Assembly (NCBI GenBank): GCA_023653785.1
Contig: JAMKCH010002866.1
Coordinates: 1-64,000 of the forward strand
DNA length: 64,000 nucleotides
Direction of reading: 5' to 3'
Source: Ophioderma brevispina
Taxonomy: Eukaryota; Echinodermata; Ophiuroidea; Amphilepidida; Ophiodermatidae
The translations under genes and the position numbers were made by a program. Of this stretch, positions 1-11,859 are shown one piece after another (positions within the stretch are counted from its first letter, which is position 1; each line of letters starts with the position of its first letter). The notes below the pieces were generated by a model. The model searched no databases. It was given only the letters and a program-made list of their open reading frames with translations, and had not been told where the DNA came from.

Positions 1-129
1 TATATAAGCATACAGAAGGAAGATAGAAACACAGGTAGACGCCTTGGCCAATTATCTTACAGATCAAGTATCCATAAGACTTAATCATCAGCCAAGGACA
101 CTTTCCTTTATCACAACAATTTATGGTAT

Positions 130-227
130 GAATTTAGTATTCTACCACTTAAATTCGGCACCCTTTAACATGGGGTTTTATTCCGTTAACGGTGCCGAAT
201 TCGAGCCTGTGGCAGAATACTAAATTC
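130..227. repeat. Hairpin (short foldback element)
   Basis: Two inverted arms, about 130-162 and 191-227, can be paired with a loop of about 28 bases. Both arms start from GAATTTAGTATTCT and both contain AATTCGGCACC next to the loop. The right arm carries a few extra bases. This is the form of a small foldback MITE. No target-site duplication is evident. Confidence 0.6.
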
Positions 228-2080
228 TTCTTTCCCAATTTCTTGTCAAGACCTAAAAACCATGACCTTCTCCTACGCAGTTCTGATGCTATGTGACGAA
301 GGATGGCGGAAAACGCCAAACACCCGGATAATGCCAACGGCCATTGGTCAACGGAGCCGGACACCAACATGACGTGAATGAACGGTGGCTGGGCTCTATG
401 CAGAGTAGCGAAACAATGACCGAGACCAATGTGCCATTTAACCATTCATCTGCAGTGGACAAATCGTTTTCCTCCGAATAAATCTTCATAAAACTTTGTC
501 TGGACTTAGTCAGTAGTTTTATACCAGTCTTGAAACATATTTTTTATCACATTACATGTACATTTTACTCATTATCAGTTAAAGGCTGACTCAGATATTT
601 CCTGAGGAGGACGCCCACAATTTCCAAAAAATGTGTTTTTTTTGTATGTACATAATGCTTGTCCATATACTAAATCACTGTTAAAATTGCTGATCTTAAA
701 TCGAATTCCTGTCATATAGTATAGAAAACACACAACTTTGTTATAAAATTCCGGATCCGAATTTTGTTATACACGATATATATGGGACGTATCCTTTCCA
801 TAAGATGTTTTTAACTGCATCAAAACGAAAAATCAGATTCTCTTCAAATTTCTGGAATTGTGGTCTTTTAGGTTACACTTTAGTTTTCAGTTGACATTTT
901 TCATAATTACACAAAAATAATATATCAAATCTCTGAGTCAACTTTAACTAATAGTAGCAAATGCGAGTCAGTTTGACCCAGTAGAAGTTGTTTCTGCCAA
1001 GAAATTTTGGGGCAAGTAATGTTTGATTTGCCAATCAATTGTATTTGCCATTCTGTTCTTCATTGCCAGTCTTGTGGTTACCAGCTAGGCTCCTCATTTT
1101 TGTAAAATGGGTTCTGCGGTTACTTGATTGTTGGGGTCATTTCTTAAAACTATTGACTCTACCGTATGACTTTTCAGGGATATTAGCTAACAGTCACTTA
1201 CGTTACAACAAAGAATAAGTAGTCAGTGCTTTTGTTCAAACTTATGCGCCTTGCAACCAGTGTTGGCGGTTTTTTTTTTTTTGGACACACTGTACAGATA
1301 GTGAAAATCATTGGCCTTTTTCTACTTTTGCCTTATAATCAAGCGCCCTATTGCTGATAAATTCCCGAGAAATCTTACATTTTTGATCTACATCGCGTCA
1401 AAGGATTGATTCGAGACGTATACTTTGTTTAATGTAGGGAGCAGTAGCAATTCCATACATATGTCAGTTGTCAAAGTCTTTCAAACTACAAAGTGAAATT
1501 AGACAACAAGGTTGCCCATTATCAGCCTTTCTGTTCATCATTGTAACAATATTTGTCAATAAATATTGAAACTAACAAGGATATTAAGTGTAATACTTTC
1601 AATTATGCTCCAAATCTACAAATAAAAACCATGCAATTAGCAGAATATTAATATACGACATTATTTGTAAATGATCTGGTTTCTGCACACAATGTTGTGA
1701 AATGAAATAGATATACAGACTATGAAGTTAATTAAGAAATCAAGCAAGTTTGTACTTCTGTGGGGTTCGGGAAGATAAAAAGTAAAACAAAAGACAATAA
1801 CAGGGGATATCGAGCGAGGTGAAAATGTGAAAAAGAATCAAGAGGCACAAACATGGGAAAATTGGTGGATACAAAGGTAATCGATAACTTCAACTTACAG
1901 GATGGCATCATCAGAGTTGTCTTCTAACTTAAAAGTGAAAAATACACTTAAAATACAGACAATACCTTCTCTTAAATCGATTCGATTCACAGATTCCAAA
2001 CAAATGGTTAGTTGAGCGTCACCCAGATGTGAATTTAATTTAGTGCAAAATTATTTGCATGATAGAGTAGTTCCTTCCAC
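228..2080. other. No gene recognised
   Basis: AT-rich sequence with stops in all frames and a short T run near 1270. No repeat, RNA gene or coding segment is recognisable by eye. Confidence 0.5.
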
Positions 2081-2084
2081 TTAG

Positions 2085-2272
2085 AGAGACATGCCTCCAT
2101 TTTTTCGAAACCGGGATTTTTGCATATTTGTAATCCATCAATGTATTAGATCACACCTGAAGTGAATATGCCGAATACGCTGTCATTCCGTCTTTAAGTA
2201 GAAACGTTCGCAGTAGGTGTTCTACAACCGATCAAGTGCAATAAGTATCCTAAAAAATCTCCCCCTGTCACT
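2085..2272 (-). mobile_element. TTAA-flanked MITE, family A, internally deleted
   Basis: Read on the minus strand, the element begins just after TTAA (2273-2276) with AGTGACAGGGGGAGATTTTT. It contains the family's internal blocks, including TTAGATCACACCTGAAGTGA on the plus strand at about 2145, and ends near 2085 at AGAGACATGCCTCC. It is about half the length of the full copy at 28868-29227, because the centre with the palindrome is missing. No coding capacity. The assignment rests on matching blocks in the same order in four other copies here. Confidence 0.65.
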
Positions 2273-2390
2273 TTAAGAGCAATCTCTGATAAGGATATTG
2301 TGATTTTGGATAGATGTATAAGGTACGCTATTTTTTTCTTACTTTTTTCTTCTTGTCGCTTGTCTCTTTTTTCTTTTTTCTTTCTTTTTG

Positions 2391-3070
2391 TACGAAATTG
2401 TACCGCATGTGGAGGGTCATCACAAGACAACCCCAAATCAGCAATAAAAATAAAATTTGTTATTTGGGCTGCAAATTAGGGGCAAACATTGTTTTCCAAA
2501 CACGCTAAAATGGCCAAAAAGACGGAAAATTCAAATGAGCCTTGCGTTTACACCAAACTTTTTGACAACTTATTTTATGATGATATCTACTCTAGATGAC
2601 CCATATTACATTATATTTAACACGAAACTTGCAGTTTTATGGAACCCTGTATTTTTTCGGGCGTTGAAAAATACACGTCTTTTTCCCATAGTCTTTTTAC
2701 AGTAACTGCTTAACAACGTCCACGATAAAATTGTTTGTTTTCTCAGCACATTAAGGGTTAATTATTTTTAATGTTACTAATAATTATTTTACTTATATGT
2801 ATGTGTGAACATATATCAGCAAAAATTGCTTTGGTTCTTTGATTTTTAAAATATTCTCAGCTGACTTCCGTTAGTGCCCAAGGGGGGGGAGTCTATGGGA
2901 CCCTCACTAATTAACTCATTAACGGCTTGGCCGATTTTAATTTTTTTTGGTATGAAAAGAAGCGCATATAAAAGTCAGACAGTTACAAACAATTTCGGCG
3001 AAAAATTCCCACGCGTAGCGCGACCAGCGCGAAAACAAATTTTGAGGGTCCCTATGACCCCCCTGGTCAC
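2391..3070 (+). mobile_element. TTAA-associated non-autonomous DNA element, family B
   Basis: This stretch aligns by eye, over most of its length, with 27205-27879. Both contain the ordered blocks CAGCAATAAAAAT, CTTCCGTTAGTGCCCAAGGG followed by a G run, CTTGGCCGATTTTAAT, and a terminal block ending in CCCCCTGGTCAC. The right end stops at TTAA (3071-3074). In the second copy a matching inverted end, GTGACCAGGGG, follows TTAA. The left end here is unclear because a T-rich tract (about 2310-2392) replaces it. No protein is encoded. Confidence 0.6.
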
Positions 3071-3074
3071 TTAA

Positions 3075-3849
3075 GTGTTAAGCCGTCGATCCTGTATATA
3101 TAATCGCAGCCAGTATTGATATCAGTAGGTTAGAAACCTCTGGCTGTCACAAGTCGTTCTGCCCGTTCTGGGCATCATTGGAAAGCAGTGTTTGAACAAT
3201 GAATGATTTACACAGGCTAAAAAAGACATAAATACATACAAGCAATAAAGACAACTAACGATATTAAGTTATGTGGTCCTTCAAAAACACCCGATTTTAA
3301 AGTGACTGACTGGTTTTGTCCAATATCTTAGAATTTGCTATTTTGCCGCGACAAAAACACGCGTATCTCCATATCGACGTGCTCAAATTGGTTCATTTTG
3401 GCACCAAGATATGGTTTTGTATTATCTATGCCACCACGAACCCATTTTCGATTGATGGCGTTTGTTTCTTTTTTGTTTTCTTTTATTTTTGTTTTTTGTT
3501 CTTTTTTGTGATGACACAAATAAAGGATTTTCTGATCAAATAGGCACCTTTATTTGAAAAAAAAAAAAGTACCATACGGTTGGAGAGCTGCACGCGTTCT
3601 CGCAAAAGTTGTTAAACCCCAATGTGGCTACCGTTACCATGGTAACAGGTGAATATAAAGACGGACAAAACCAAATATTACAACTCGTGAACTTTAATCA
3701 AATACATTCAGGTATTTAAAAGTTAAATGTAGTGAACTTTAAAAAGTATGTTTATGGCAAAGAGCACCTTAAACAGATGACTCTGGACAACTGAGGAAAC
3801 AGTGGCAATTATCTCTCAAATGCCACGCTAAGTATTGAGGATTTACCGA
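3075..3849. other. No gene recognised
   Basis: Non-coding by eye. It includes a T-rich run at about 3465-3510 and a short A run at 3558-3569. Confidence 0.45.
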
Positions 3850-3853
3850 TTAA

Positions 3854-4285
3854 GGGCCATTCTTAGGTCACGTTTGTGACCAAAACCGGTGATTTTTTAC
3901 AGTTTCAACCCAATGCTGTTTTGTCAACGTAACAAATCTGTTATTCCTTTTTACATTATTAATAACCTTGAATCTAAGCCTAACCAAAAATAATGTATCC
4001 ACTTTCACTTGATTGGTTATTTCATCATGGGGAAAATAAAACGTTGCGTCACGGTGGGACCATCAGATGGTCACACAGTGACAAACTTTGTTGGGGGGGG
4101 GGCACCCATGACAAAATAACCACTCTACCAAAAGTGGAAACATTATTTTTGGTTAGGTTTGAACTGAAGGTTTATTATAATGTAAAAAGTAATAACAGAG
4201 TGGTTACGTTGACAAACACAACATAGGCTGAAAGTAAAAAAAAAATCACCGGTTTTTGGTCACAAACGTGACCGAAGAATGGCCC
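3854..4285. mobile_element. TTAA-flanked foldback element, about 150-bp inverted arms
   Basis: TTAA at 3850-3853 and at 4286-4289 bracket a 432-bp element. The left end reads GGGCCATTCTTAGGTCACG and the right end is its inverse, with GGTCACGTTTGTGACCAAAA, CCGGTGATTTTTT, TGTCAACGTAAC and CTAACCAAAAATAATG repeated in order on the opposite strand. The arms run to about 4000 and back from about 4135. A short unique centre contains a G run. It encodes nothing. TTAA target duplication is known for the piggyBac and Kolobok superfamilies, and the family here is not settled. Confidence 0.8.
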
Positions 4286-4289
4286 TTAA

Positions 4290-5869
4290 CCATTTGCATG
4301 TATCTGCAACGCGTGCTGCTTTCCACTGTGAAATTGCAATGGCATAACCACACAAGTGCGGTCTGTAACTTTAGATTTAGGTTTTTAAAGGGGAACAAAC
4401 CCCTAAATATTCGATCACCATATATTTATATGCACATGATCCGTTCGAATAGAAGTAATTTCAGCCTCTCAAACCATTCCCTCTAAATAAAATCATTAAT
4501 TCAGTGTTCAGGGGGTATCCATTTTTTACTTTTGATGACGTAGAAGTGCCCACCAAAGCGTGCCGGTGAAACAGTCATGCGTGTATCCTACATATAAACA
4601 CTAAAACATATCTTTGTGCTGGCGAATTGCGGCTATTTAAAACATCCCATGTTTATTTAAAAGTCACACACATTCAGATGTTATAAGATGTATGCATTTG
4701 CTCAAGCTCAATTGGCTAATAAGTAGGATTAATATCTTTCATCTCAGTGCGCGTAGTAGTTCTATACCGTGTATTAGCCAAAAAACCTGACTGAAAACGT
4801 ATTTCTGTCATTCATTACACCATTCACTTTTCACGGGAAGTAGAAGATTTTCTATTTGACTCACTTTATATTCCGATAAGATATCTGTTCCACACACGAC
4901 ATTGCAACGTGCATCTGTCTATAACAATTGATTTTCTACCAATGAAATGCATGTGGAGTGTGGTGCTTCATAATATAGGAAGCCTGCATGGCTTCACCTA
5001 TGAGCACCTAATTAATTTTAATTTTGCGAGGGAATGGGTTTGAGAGATAGAAATTACTCCTATATGGAGTATTATATTATAATATAAACATAAGCTTGTC
5101 GCTTTTTAAGGTTTAGTTCCCCTTTAAATAATGGTTAAACTGATGCAATATCATATCAAATGCATTTACTACTCTCGATGACTAATATCGTTTAGGCCTA
5201 AAAAATACAAAAAGTCATACAAGTGTCAGATTTACCAATTACAATTTTGGGGGAATATAAAAAATGCACCCCCGACACGATAGCAATTCTTACTATGAAT
5301 AATCTGTCATTCAGTTCTAACGCTACCAAATGATATGCAGTTCACTGACATTGTACATTTCAAAACATGATGCGTCAAGTCACTGGATTGTTTGTGCACA
5401 CTGTATGTTGTTCTTGACAAAACTTTATTTGTTTAACCTCTGGTATTATCGTGAAATGAATGGCGTGATTTGTATTATTTGTATGTCGATTTATCCCGAG
5501 AATTGGTTTTAATTATTCACTAACAATTCCTCAACATGGAAATGCATTTTCGTTGATGATGGGTATTTTTTGAGTATTATATTCTGCAGTTTTAGTCCTA
5601 AGGCATAGAATAAGACGTAGAGAAGTAGAAACGTGTAGAGAAAATAGCAAACGTCTCGAGGCAGATATTTCTGTCATAGTTAATGAATATAAGTTCCTAA
5701 GCATATTGCTTTTAGTTAACTTACAGACTCACAAGCAAGGTCAATCTCAGCCTCTCTGGTCTAGCACGTAGTTTATTGACACTTTCTAGATGCTTTGGTA
5801 CTTTGCACACTTGCTGAACGACCTGCCAGATTAACTTCTAGCCAATGACTCTTGTAACCCTCTGGAATC
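4290..5869. other. No gene recognised
   Basis: AT-rich DNA with no coding or repeat structure I can support. The open frames are short and end at random. Confidence 0.45.
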
Positions 5870-6000
5870 TCACTTGCTAATTAATCTAGAAACCTATCCT
5901 GCTAAGTATGGCTAATCGATTGCTAAGCATGGCTAACGTAGCTAATTAACTTGACTTAGAGACATAACTTGCTAATTTAGATATTGCTAATCTGTTTTAA
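5870..6000. repeat. Degenerate GCTAA-containing short repeat
   Basis: The pentamer GCTAA recurs about nine times in 130 bases, for example in TTGCTAATTAA, GGCTAATCG, TTGCTAAGCATGGCTAACG and TTGCTAATCTG. The spacing is irregular, as in an old, decayed minisatellite. Confidence 0.5.
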
Positions 6001-6037
6001 GTAATAATGCAAACCCGAAAATCTATATCGTCGACTG

Positions 6038-6375
6038 AATGCAAGACCAACGTAAGTGACATTTTTGTCGAATTTGAGTTTTTGGTGAATTTTGAAAGAG
6101 AAGGTTTTCGCGCATAATTTAAACTATGCGTAGAACTAAAGATATGCAATTGATTACAAACGTTTTAATTAGAAAAAGAAGATAACGTATGTGCAATCCG
6201 CATTTTCCGCTTAATGCAAGACAAACGTAAGTGCCACTTACGTTTATTTTGCGTCATTGTTTTTTTTTTTTCGGTGCAAGACCAACGTAAGTGTAGCACT
6301 TACGTTTGTCTTACACTGGAAAGGACAAATATGTTTAATGCAAGACCAACGGAAGTGCCACTTACGTTCGTTTCG
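6038..6375. repeat. Four spaced units with an ACGTAAGTG/CACTTACGT inverted repeat
   Basis: The phrase TGCAAGACCAACGTAAGTG or a close variant occurs near 6040, 6214, 6275 and 6338. In the last three it is followed directly by its inverse, CACTTACGT, making small near-perfect palindromes such as ACGTAAGTGCCACTTACGT. The spacing of the last three is about 60-65 bases. Confidence 0.65.
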
Positions 6376-6404
6376 CTTCTTCTCCTTTCTGATTTATTGG
6401 CTTA

Positions 6405-6722
6405 GTAACACGCTCCTTCATTGTCCTGTTTGGTTGGCTGAGCAACGTGTTCCTTTTACTCTTTTTGATTGGTTGGCTTTGCAAAGTTAGCAACGCGTTG
6501 CTTTTTCACACATTCCTGATCGGTTGGCTAAGCAACGCGTTGCTTTCATTAGCAACGCGTTGCCTCTTTACATTTTTTCTGACTGGTTCTCTAAGCAACG
6601 TGTTGCTTTCATTAGCAAGGTACTGTCAGAAAGCAATGCGTTGCTTATTGACTTTTCTGATTGGCTGGCTAAGCAATAGGGTTGCTTTCCGAAAGCAAAG
6701 CTAAAAAGCAACGCGTTGTGAA
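6405..6722. repeat. Array of 14-bp palindromes AGCAACGCGTTGCT
   Basis: The self-complementary 14-mer AGCAACGCGTTGCT is exact at 6489-6502 and 6531-6544. One-base or small variants lie at 6551-6564, 6594-6607, 6632-6645, 6672-6686 and 6708-6721. Several are preceded by a TGATTGGTTGGCT-like phrase. The array continues directly from the ACGTAAGTG units upstream. Confidence 0.7.
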
Positions 6723-8044
6723 CAATACGTTATGACCTTTCTAGCTTGCCATACACGGGCACTTAAGTTTTAAGGCAAGGATGTACACAGCGCCGTCCCT
6801 AGAGGAAGGGCATTACAGAATGCTGTCGGCAAAATGTTGACTTGGCAGCAAGATTGGTATTAATGTAAAATAGATGTAGGTGGAATATTTTAATGAAATA
6901 AAATATTTTTTACTGTTATTACTTCCCATTGCTAATATGCAGTATTTAACACAGTATTTTGAACAATTTATAATGATTATTGCACCCACCCGCTCCTCGG
7001 ATCTTTGAACCGACGGTAAAAATAAGGTTGCCGGTAAAAGTTTTCATTTGCCGACACAATTTCTTAAATTTTCCGTCAACGGGTAAGCTTATATTTACCA
7101 GGCCAGCAACACAGGCTAAACAACCCCCATTAAAAATTATCTGGAAACGCCCCTGGATGTACACGAGGAAGTCTATGCAACCAATGACAATACATTTTTT
7201 TTCTTATTCAAATCTGTTTCGATGTTACTTAATTTTAAATATTAAGAATATAAGATTTTAAAATATTTATTGGAAACCCGCGTGTTACATTTTCCCATTT
7301 CTGAACAAAATGAATAGCAGTCTTTAATACTGTAACGTTGTATGGAAGGAAAATCAAGCTTTTGGTAATCCCAAGAATAGGCTAAGTGAAGGGCAAGGCT
7401 GAGTTCTTTTATAACCTGAATCAGTCACATATTCATATCCACATTGGATCTTTGGTATGAATAAGTTATGAAGCATATTGAGTAACTGCAAATTCCAGGC
7501 TCAAAGGTTTTAACATGTATAAATCAATTTCCATGACTGGTATTTATGTGATAGAACAGCGTATATATGGGCAAAACTAAGTACAAATTTGAAAGCAGCC
7601 CTACATTTTAATGGACGTGGTTTTTATGATGGAAGTGAATCCAACCTGATTTGAAACAAGTAAGCACACTGGCCAATTGTAAATGGCAAGCATGAGCACC
7701 ATAAAAAGCAGAGCTGAGGACACAAACATTCAAATCCGGCAGAGTGGTATCGGTAAATAAGAGTAAGAGGACGAATAAATAATTCTCTGATTAAATCTCT
7801 GCCCGGTGTCGAGCCAACAAATACCAATGAGGTAGACAATAGTATTCATAATGATTTTGTTTCCATATAGGTAGCGACTTTGAAGTATAAATGTTAAAAA
7901 ACCCTTTATATACTAGAGAATTACCGGCCTGATCTGCCATCACCTGTGAATTTACTAGAAATTTACCCTTAGGATGTGAGCTCTCGATTGTCTAAAATTG
8001 GGAGAAAAAGAAACCCCGGGTCCCAGGTGAAATACCCGCGAAAT
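6723..8044. other. No gene recognised
   Basis: Non-coding by eye, with no repeat shared with the rest of the window that I could find. Confidence 0.45.
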
Positions 8045-8048
8045 TTAA

Positions 8049-8200
8049 ACTGAGAGGAGGAGATTATTTTTTTTAGAATACAAATTTCTCTCAAATTGCA
8101 CTTGATCGGCTGTAGACCACCTACCGATAACGTTTCGAAGGTTTTTTTTTGACAAACAAGCACAAAAGAAAACGGCATACGTTGTTTTGATGTTTTTTTT
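8049..8200 (+). mobile_element. MITE family A, 3'-truncated copy
   Basis: It starts after TTAA (8045-8048) with GAGAGGAGGAGATTATTTTT, followed by ACAAATTTCTCTCAAAT, GTAGACCACCTACCGA and ACGTTTCGAAGG in the same order as the full copies at 26742, 28868 and 32438. Similarity is lost by about 8200, so the distal half and second terminus are absent. Confidence 0.6.
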
Positions 8201-8624
8201 CCGGTTTTGACGGCCCTGGTGTTACCGCCTATATTTTTATTTACTTCCATTCTTACAATTGATAAATGCACATTTCTACATATCATATTTCACATTTACG
8301 TTACATATAACGTTTTAATACAAAATAATATAAGCCGGATTTATGTATTTATATACAAACAAAAACTTGGACACTCTCACACACCCTCATTCTCAGCGAA
8401 CATAATATTCCAATTCATAAAGGAATTTCAACCATAGTATAATATAATGAATGATGAATACAATATTGTATGAATATTGTAAGCAGCTAAGAAACATATA
8501 TTAACTCGTAATTTATTCCTTATCAATCAATTGAAAAGCCCCTTCCAAACCTGCCATTTGTTATGAAATAAGGAATATTCGAGTTTTTCAGTGGGATATA
8601 TTTTTCTAGTTTATAATAGTTTTC

Positions 8625-8901
8625 AATTGAAGAGTGTAGAATAAGAAGTACTTAAGTCCACAACTTTAGTTCCAGGGAAATGTACTCCACCTTTTTCAAC
8701 AAATCAGTAAATGAAAATATTAAGGCTTTTTAATTTGAAAAGTTGTGGAAATTATAATTTTGTATGTTGTTTTAGTCTATGCCAAAGATGAAGTGAAAAC
8801 GGAAAGGTTTATCACCTGTACACAATTTATAAATTTGCACTATTTTTGGCTGAGAAGCATTTCTTAACACTTAGGTACTTCTTATTCTACACTCTTCAAT
8901 T
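8625..8901. mobile_element. 277-bp element with 31-bp terminal inverted repeats
   Basis: Bases 8625-8655 and 8871-8901 are inverted repeats matching at 30 of 31 positions; both contain GAAGAGTGTAGAATAAGAAG read inward. The interior is AT-rich and non-coding. The size and structure fit a MITE. It lies just downstream (in LINE orientation) of the Tx1/L1-like relic at 9033-10389. The target duplication is not obvious. Confidence 0.65.
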
Positions 8902-9032
8902 CTCTTTGACATCTGGTTCTATATATGTAGAACTTTGTTAACATGATCAACCAATTTAAGGCCGAATTGCATATTTTCAAATCAACACCAAAGAGAATAT
9001 GATATTTACTTAGAGTAACTGGGACTCCAAGC

Positions 9033-10389
9033 TTACTTAAAAAACCAGTTTTGTATTTGGGACCAAATAATCTTAACCTCTTTACATTCCGCTAATATGT
9101 GCTCAATTGTCTCAGCTTCTCCTTTGCAAACAGTACATATATTATCAATTCTTCGACTTATTCTATACATAAACGAATTTGTAGTTAAAGCTCTATTGAG
9201 GACTCTGTATTGCAACCATCTTAGTTTTGTATCCATTGTACATCTAAAAGGGATCAAACAGAATGTTTCCAATCATTTACTGAAAAAACAACGTTTAATT
9301 TTAAATTCCAGTTTTGTCTCGATTTTGGTTCCTTGAATGCTGCAAGAGAATTACAGAGAGACTTGCATCATCTCTTATCCTTCAAAATAAAGCTTAAATG
9401 AAAAGGAATAAAAGGAAAGTGAATTTTTGATTAAAAAAGACATCTGCTCTGAAAAGGTGTTTAAAACATTTTTTGATTGCACTAAATACCCTGTTATATT
9501 CCAGAAAGTTTGTCCGTAGGCCATATTTCTCTTTCAGTTCTATTAATGTCATAAAACGGCCACCATCCGTTACCAGATCAGCGACGTAGTAAATTCCTTT
9601 TGAGATTTAGTTCCTTTCCACCAATTTTGAAAACACTATTTTCCCATATATAAGATTTTTATAACCTCTTCCACAGTTTTAGGGATATGTTTTCTTTGGA
9701 TTTTATGCCAAACTAGAAGAATTTCCTTCCAAAACAAATTATTTATGTTCTTTGCAGCATTCAAGGTGAAAGAAGACCCTTTTTCGAGATCACTTATCGT
9801 GAGTCCCGTTATATTAGAAAACAGAGATACTCCTTTACCATCGATTTTACCTGTAATCATTCTTCATTATTCTGATCCATGTACATTTCAAAGCCTCTAA
9901 GAAACAATTCTATATTGATACATCCTTAGCCCTCCATCGGCATAATCGTTTGAGAGCTGGTCTCGACTGATCTTGTCATTCTTGTTCTTCCAAATGAATT
10001 CATAGATCTTTTTTGCAAACGTTTCAGGAAGCATTTAGAAGGGGTCGGGATTGACAAGACGAGATGGTTAAATTTTGGAACTAACAATGATTTGACAACT
10101 GTTATTCTACCTTCGACCAATGATGAATTTGATTTGACACCGACTCCATGACATTATTGTAATTTAATTCTTCCATCTCTGTTAATTGTGTTGAAAAATG
10201 CACCCCTCAAGCCTTGAACTTTCCATCTTGTACCCAGTTCAGTTTTTTGGTGTTATATTTGGGGTTGGCTGTTTATTGGCAATGGATCCGATGTACACCA
10301 CATTTGTTTTGTCTTCATTTACTTTAAGACCAGATATACGTTCAGCCGCTAGCCGCAAAGCGTTTGTAGAAAAGTATTTCGTAAAGTAA
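9033..10389 (-). pseudogene. Tx1/L1-like LINE reverse-transcriptase relic, 5'-truncated
   Basis: Minus-strand translation gives, in order, the C-terminal RT palm (GLKVNEDKT, about 10340-10300), the thumb region (GRITVVKSLLVPKFNHL, about 10115-10060), a connector resembling the L1 phrase FEELKEKYGLRTNFLEYN (about 9560-9500) and the terminal zinc motif CTVCKGEAETIEHILAECK (9150-9095) with CX2C-HX4C spacing. This order is that of ORF2 in L1/Tx1-type non-LTR retrotransposons. Endonuclease, the YADD motif and everything upstream are missing. Frames change several times and stops occur, so it cannot be functional. Upstream DNA (10390-10500) may hold a little more of it, but I could not follow it. 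Confidence 0.8.
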
Positions 10390-11013
10390 ATCCACTACAG
10401 GATTATTGTAAAGTCGCACCTTTTCGCATGGTGGACCCACAAAGCCACTGCTTTACTCCCATCTATAGAAATCCATAAAATACATCCATTTTGACAGTGC
10501 ATTTTCTAAAGGATTGTATTAACCCCTTTCCGGGTCTTTTGAAACAAGAACAAAGGAGAGTTTAAAGCGGTAGCGCTAGAAGACAAATGCAAGCATTGGG
10601 GTAATGCTATAAATTGTTGAGAAGGAAACAGAGCGAGATCCCGAGGGAAATAATGTTTTGCTTACCTCATTTGTTTTCCATATTTATTGCCACCAAAATA
10701 CAGTAAGCCCAAAATTCCCCCTCTCCCTAACAGTGTAAAAAATCGAAGTTTCACGGTCGCTTGGATATACTATAGGATACGACCAATTTGGGGTCACATA
10801 GGGGATAGACTGTCGCACAGTCTCGGCTCTGTCTTTGGATTCAAGGCGCAATAGGTTCAATTGACATAAAATCAAACTTACTTATTTGGAATTGCACTTT
10901 TTACAATAGTCGCACTCACAACACGATGCATCCATTGTATATACAAAACAAATCAAAAACTACAATCCTAAAACTATCAGGTCACTGGGCCCTCCCTGGA
11001 CCGGAATAATAAA
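10390..11013. other. No gene recognised
   Basis: Adjacent to the 5'-truncated end of the LINE relic. A little decayed RT sequence may persist to about 10500. The rest is unrecognised. Confidence 0.4.
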
Positions 11014-11606
11014 AACAAATGTAAAGGACTATTCGCTTAAAATGTTCAAAATGGTCCCTTCGGGGCACCTGGTGTATCCTTCTCAAGTCAAATAATGCTG
11101 CGGACCACGGGCTTTGGTGGCACCAACATTACGCCTTTACTTGGCTTGAACTAAATCTGAGAGAGGCCAAACTTAGGAAATATCATTGACTTTTTGCTAC
11201 CCAAACTTCTGCGATTCTAAATTAAAGCAGATATAATTGGTGTTTCTTCTCATTTTGTAAATTGTGTGCTAAGTCAATTTGCAAAATCATTAATTCAGCA
11301 CTGCACTTAATAACAACTTCTATGCTATTCATGCAATTTGTCACAGGCTTATGCTGCTCTTTTAAAATTAAAGTGGTGTAATGTCAGAAAATTCATAAGT
11401 AAATTGCTATGTAAAATATTTAAGAAGTCCGTGTTTATCAAATCTTTGACTACATGCTTTGTAGTTTGATGTAAAATGTGGTGAAAACAGATCGATGTTG
11501 GAATGTATGAAAAAATGCAAACGTTATATATATGCACACACAAGTTCATTGTATCATGCCCGATTCTTTTAACAAAACAAATGTAAAGGACTATTCGCTT
11601 AAAATG
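11014..11606. repeat. 31-bp exact direct repeat bracketing 531 bp
   Basis: Positions 11014-11044 and 11576-11606 are identical; both contain GTAAAGGACTATTCGCTTAA, and similarity continues weakly to CAAAATG just after. The DNA between them is AT-rich and non-coding. A direct repeat this long is more than an ordinary target-site duplication. A local segmental duplication or a former recombination is possible. Confidence 0.6.
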
Positions 11607-11859
11607 AGCAAAATGATGTTATTGTATATTTGTCGGCTATAGAAAAGAATTCGGCACGTTAGAAAAAAATACCGTCTGGCAAGAACTGGTTTAAAGAAAC
11701 AATTTAGAATGCAGAAAATGGGTTTCAAGTTTGCATTGTATCGTTGAAAATTGTGTTTCCGTCAATGGTCAACTTAGAGAATCATTTGATATAAAAAGAG
11801 GAATATGTCAAGGATAACACCCTGTAATGCTGCGGAATTACTATTTGCAAAATAAAGCA
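11607..11859. other. No gene recognised
   Basis: Short spacer before the GGCCGCC-rich repeat, with no support for a gene. Confidence 0.4.

Noticed and set aside
6405..6722. RFX X-box cluster
   Set aside because: The half-sites face the wrong way: X-boxes are GTTGC then GCAAC, whereas here GCAAC precedes GTTGC.
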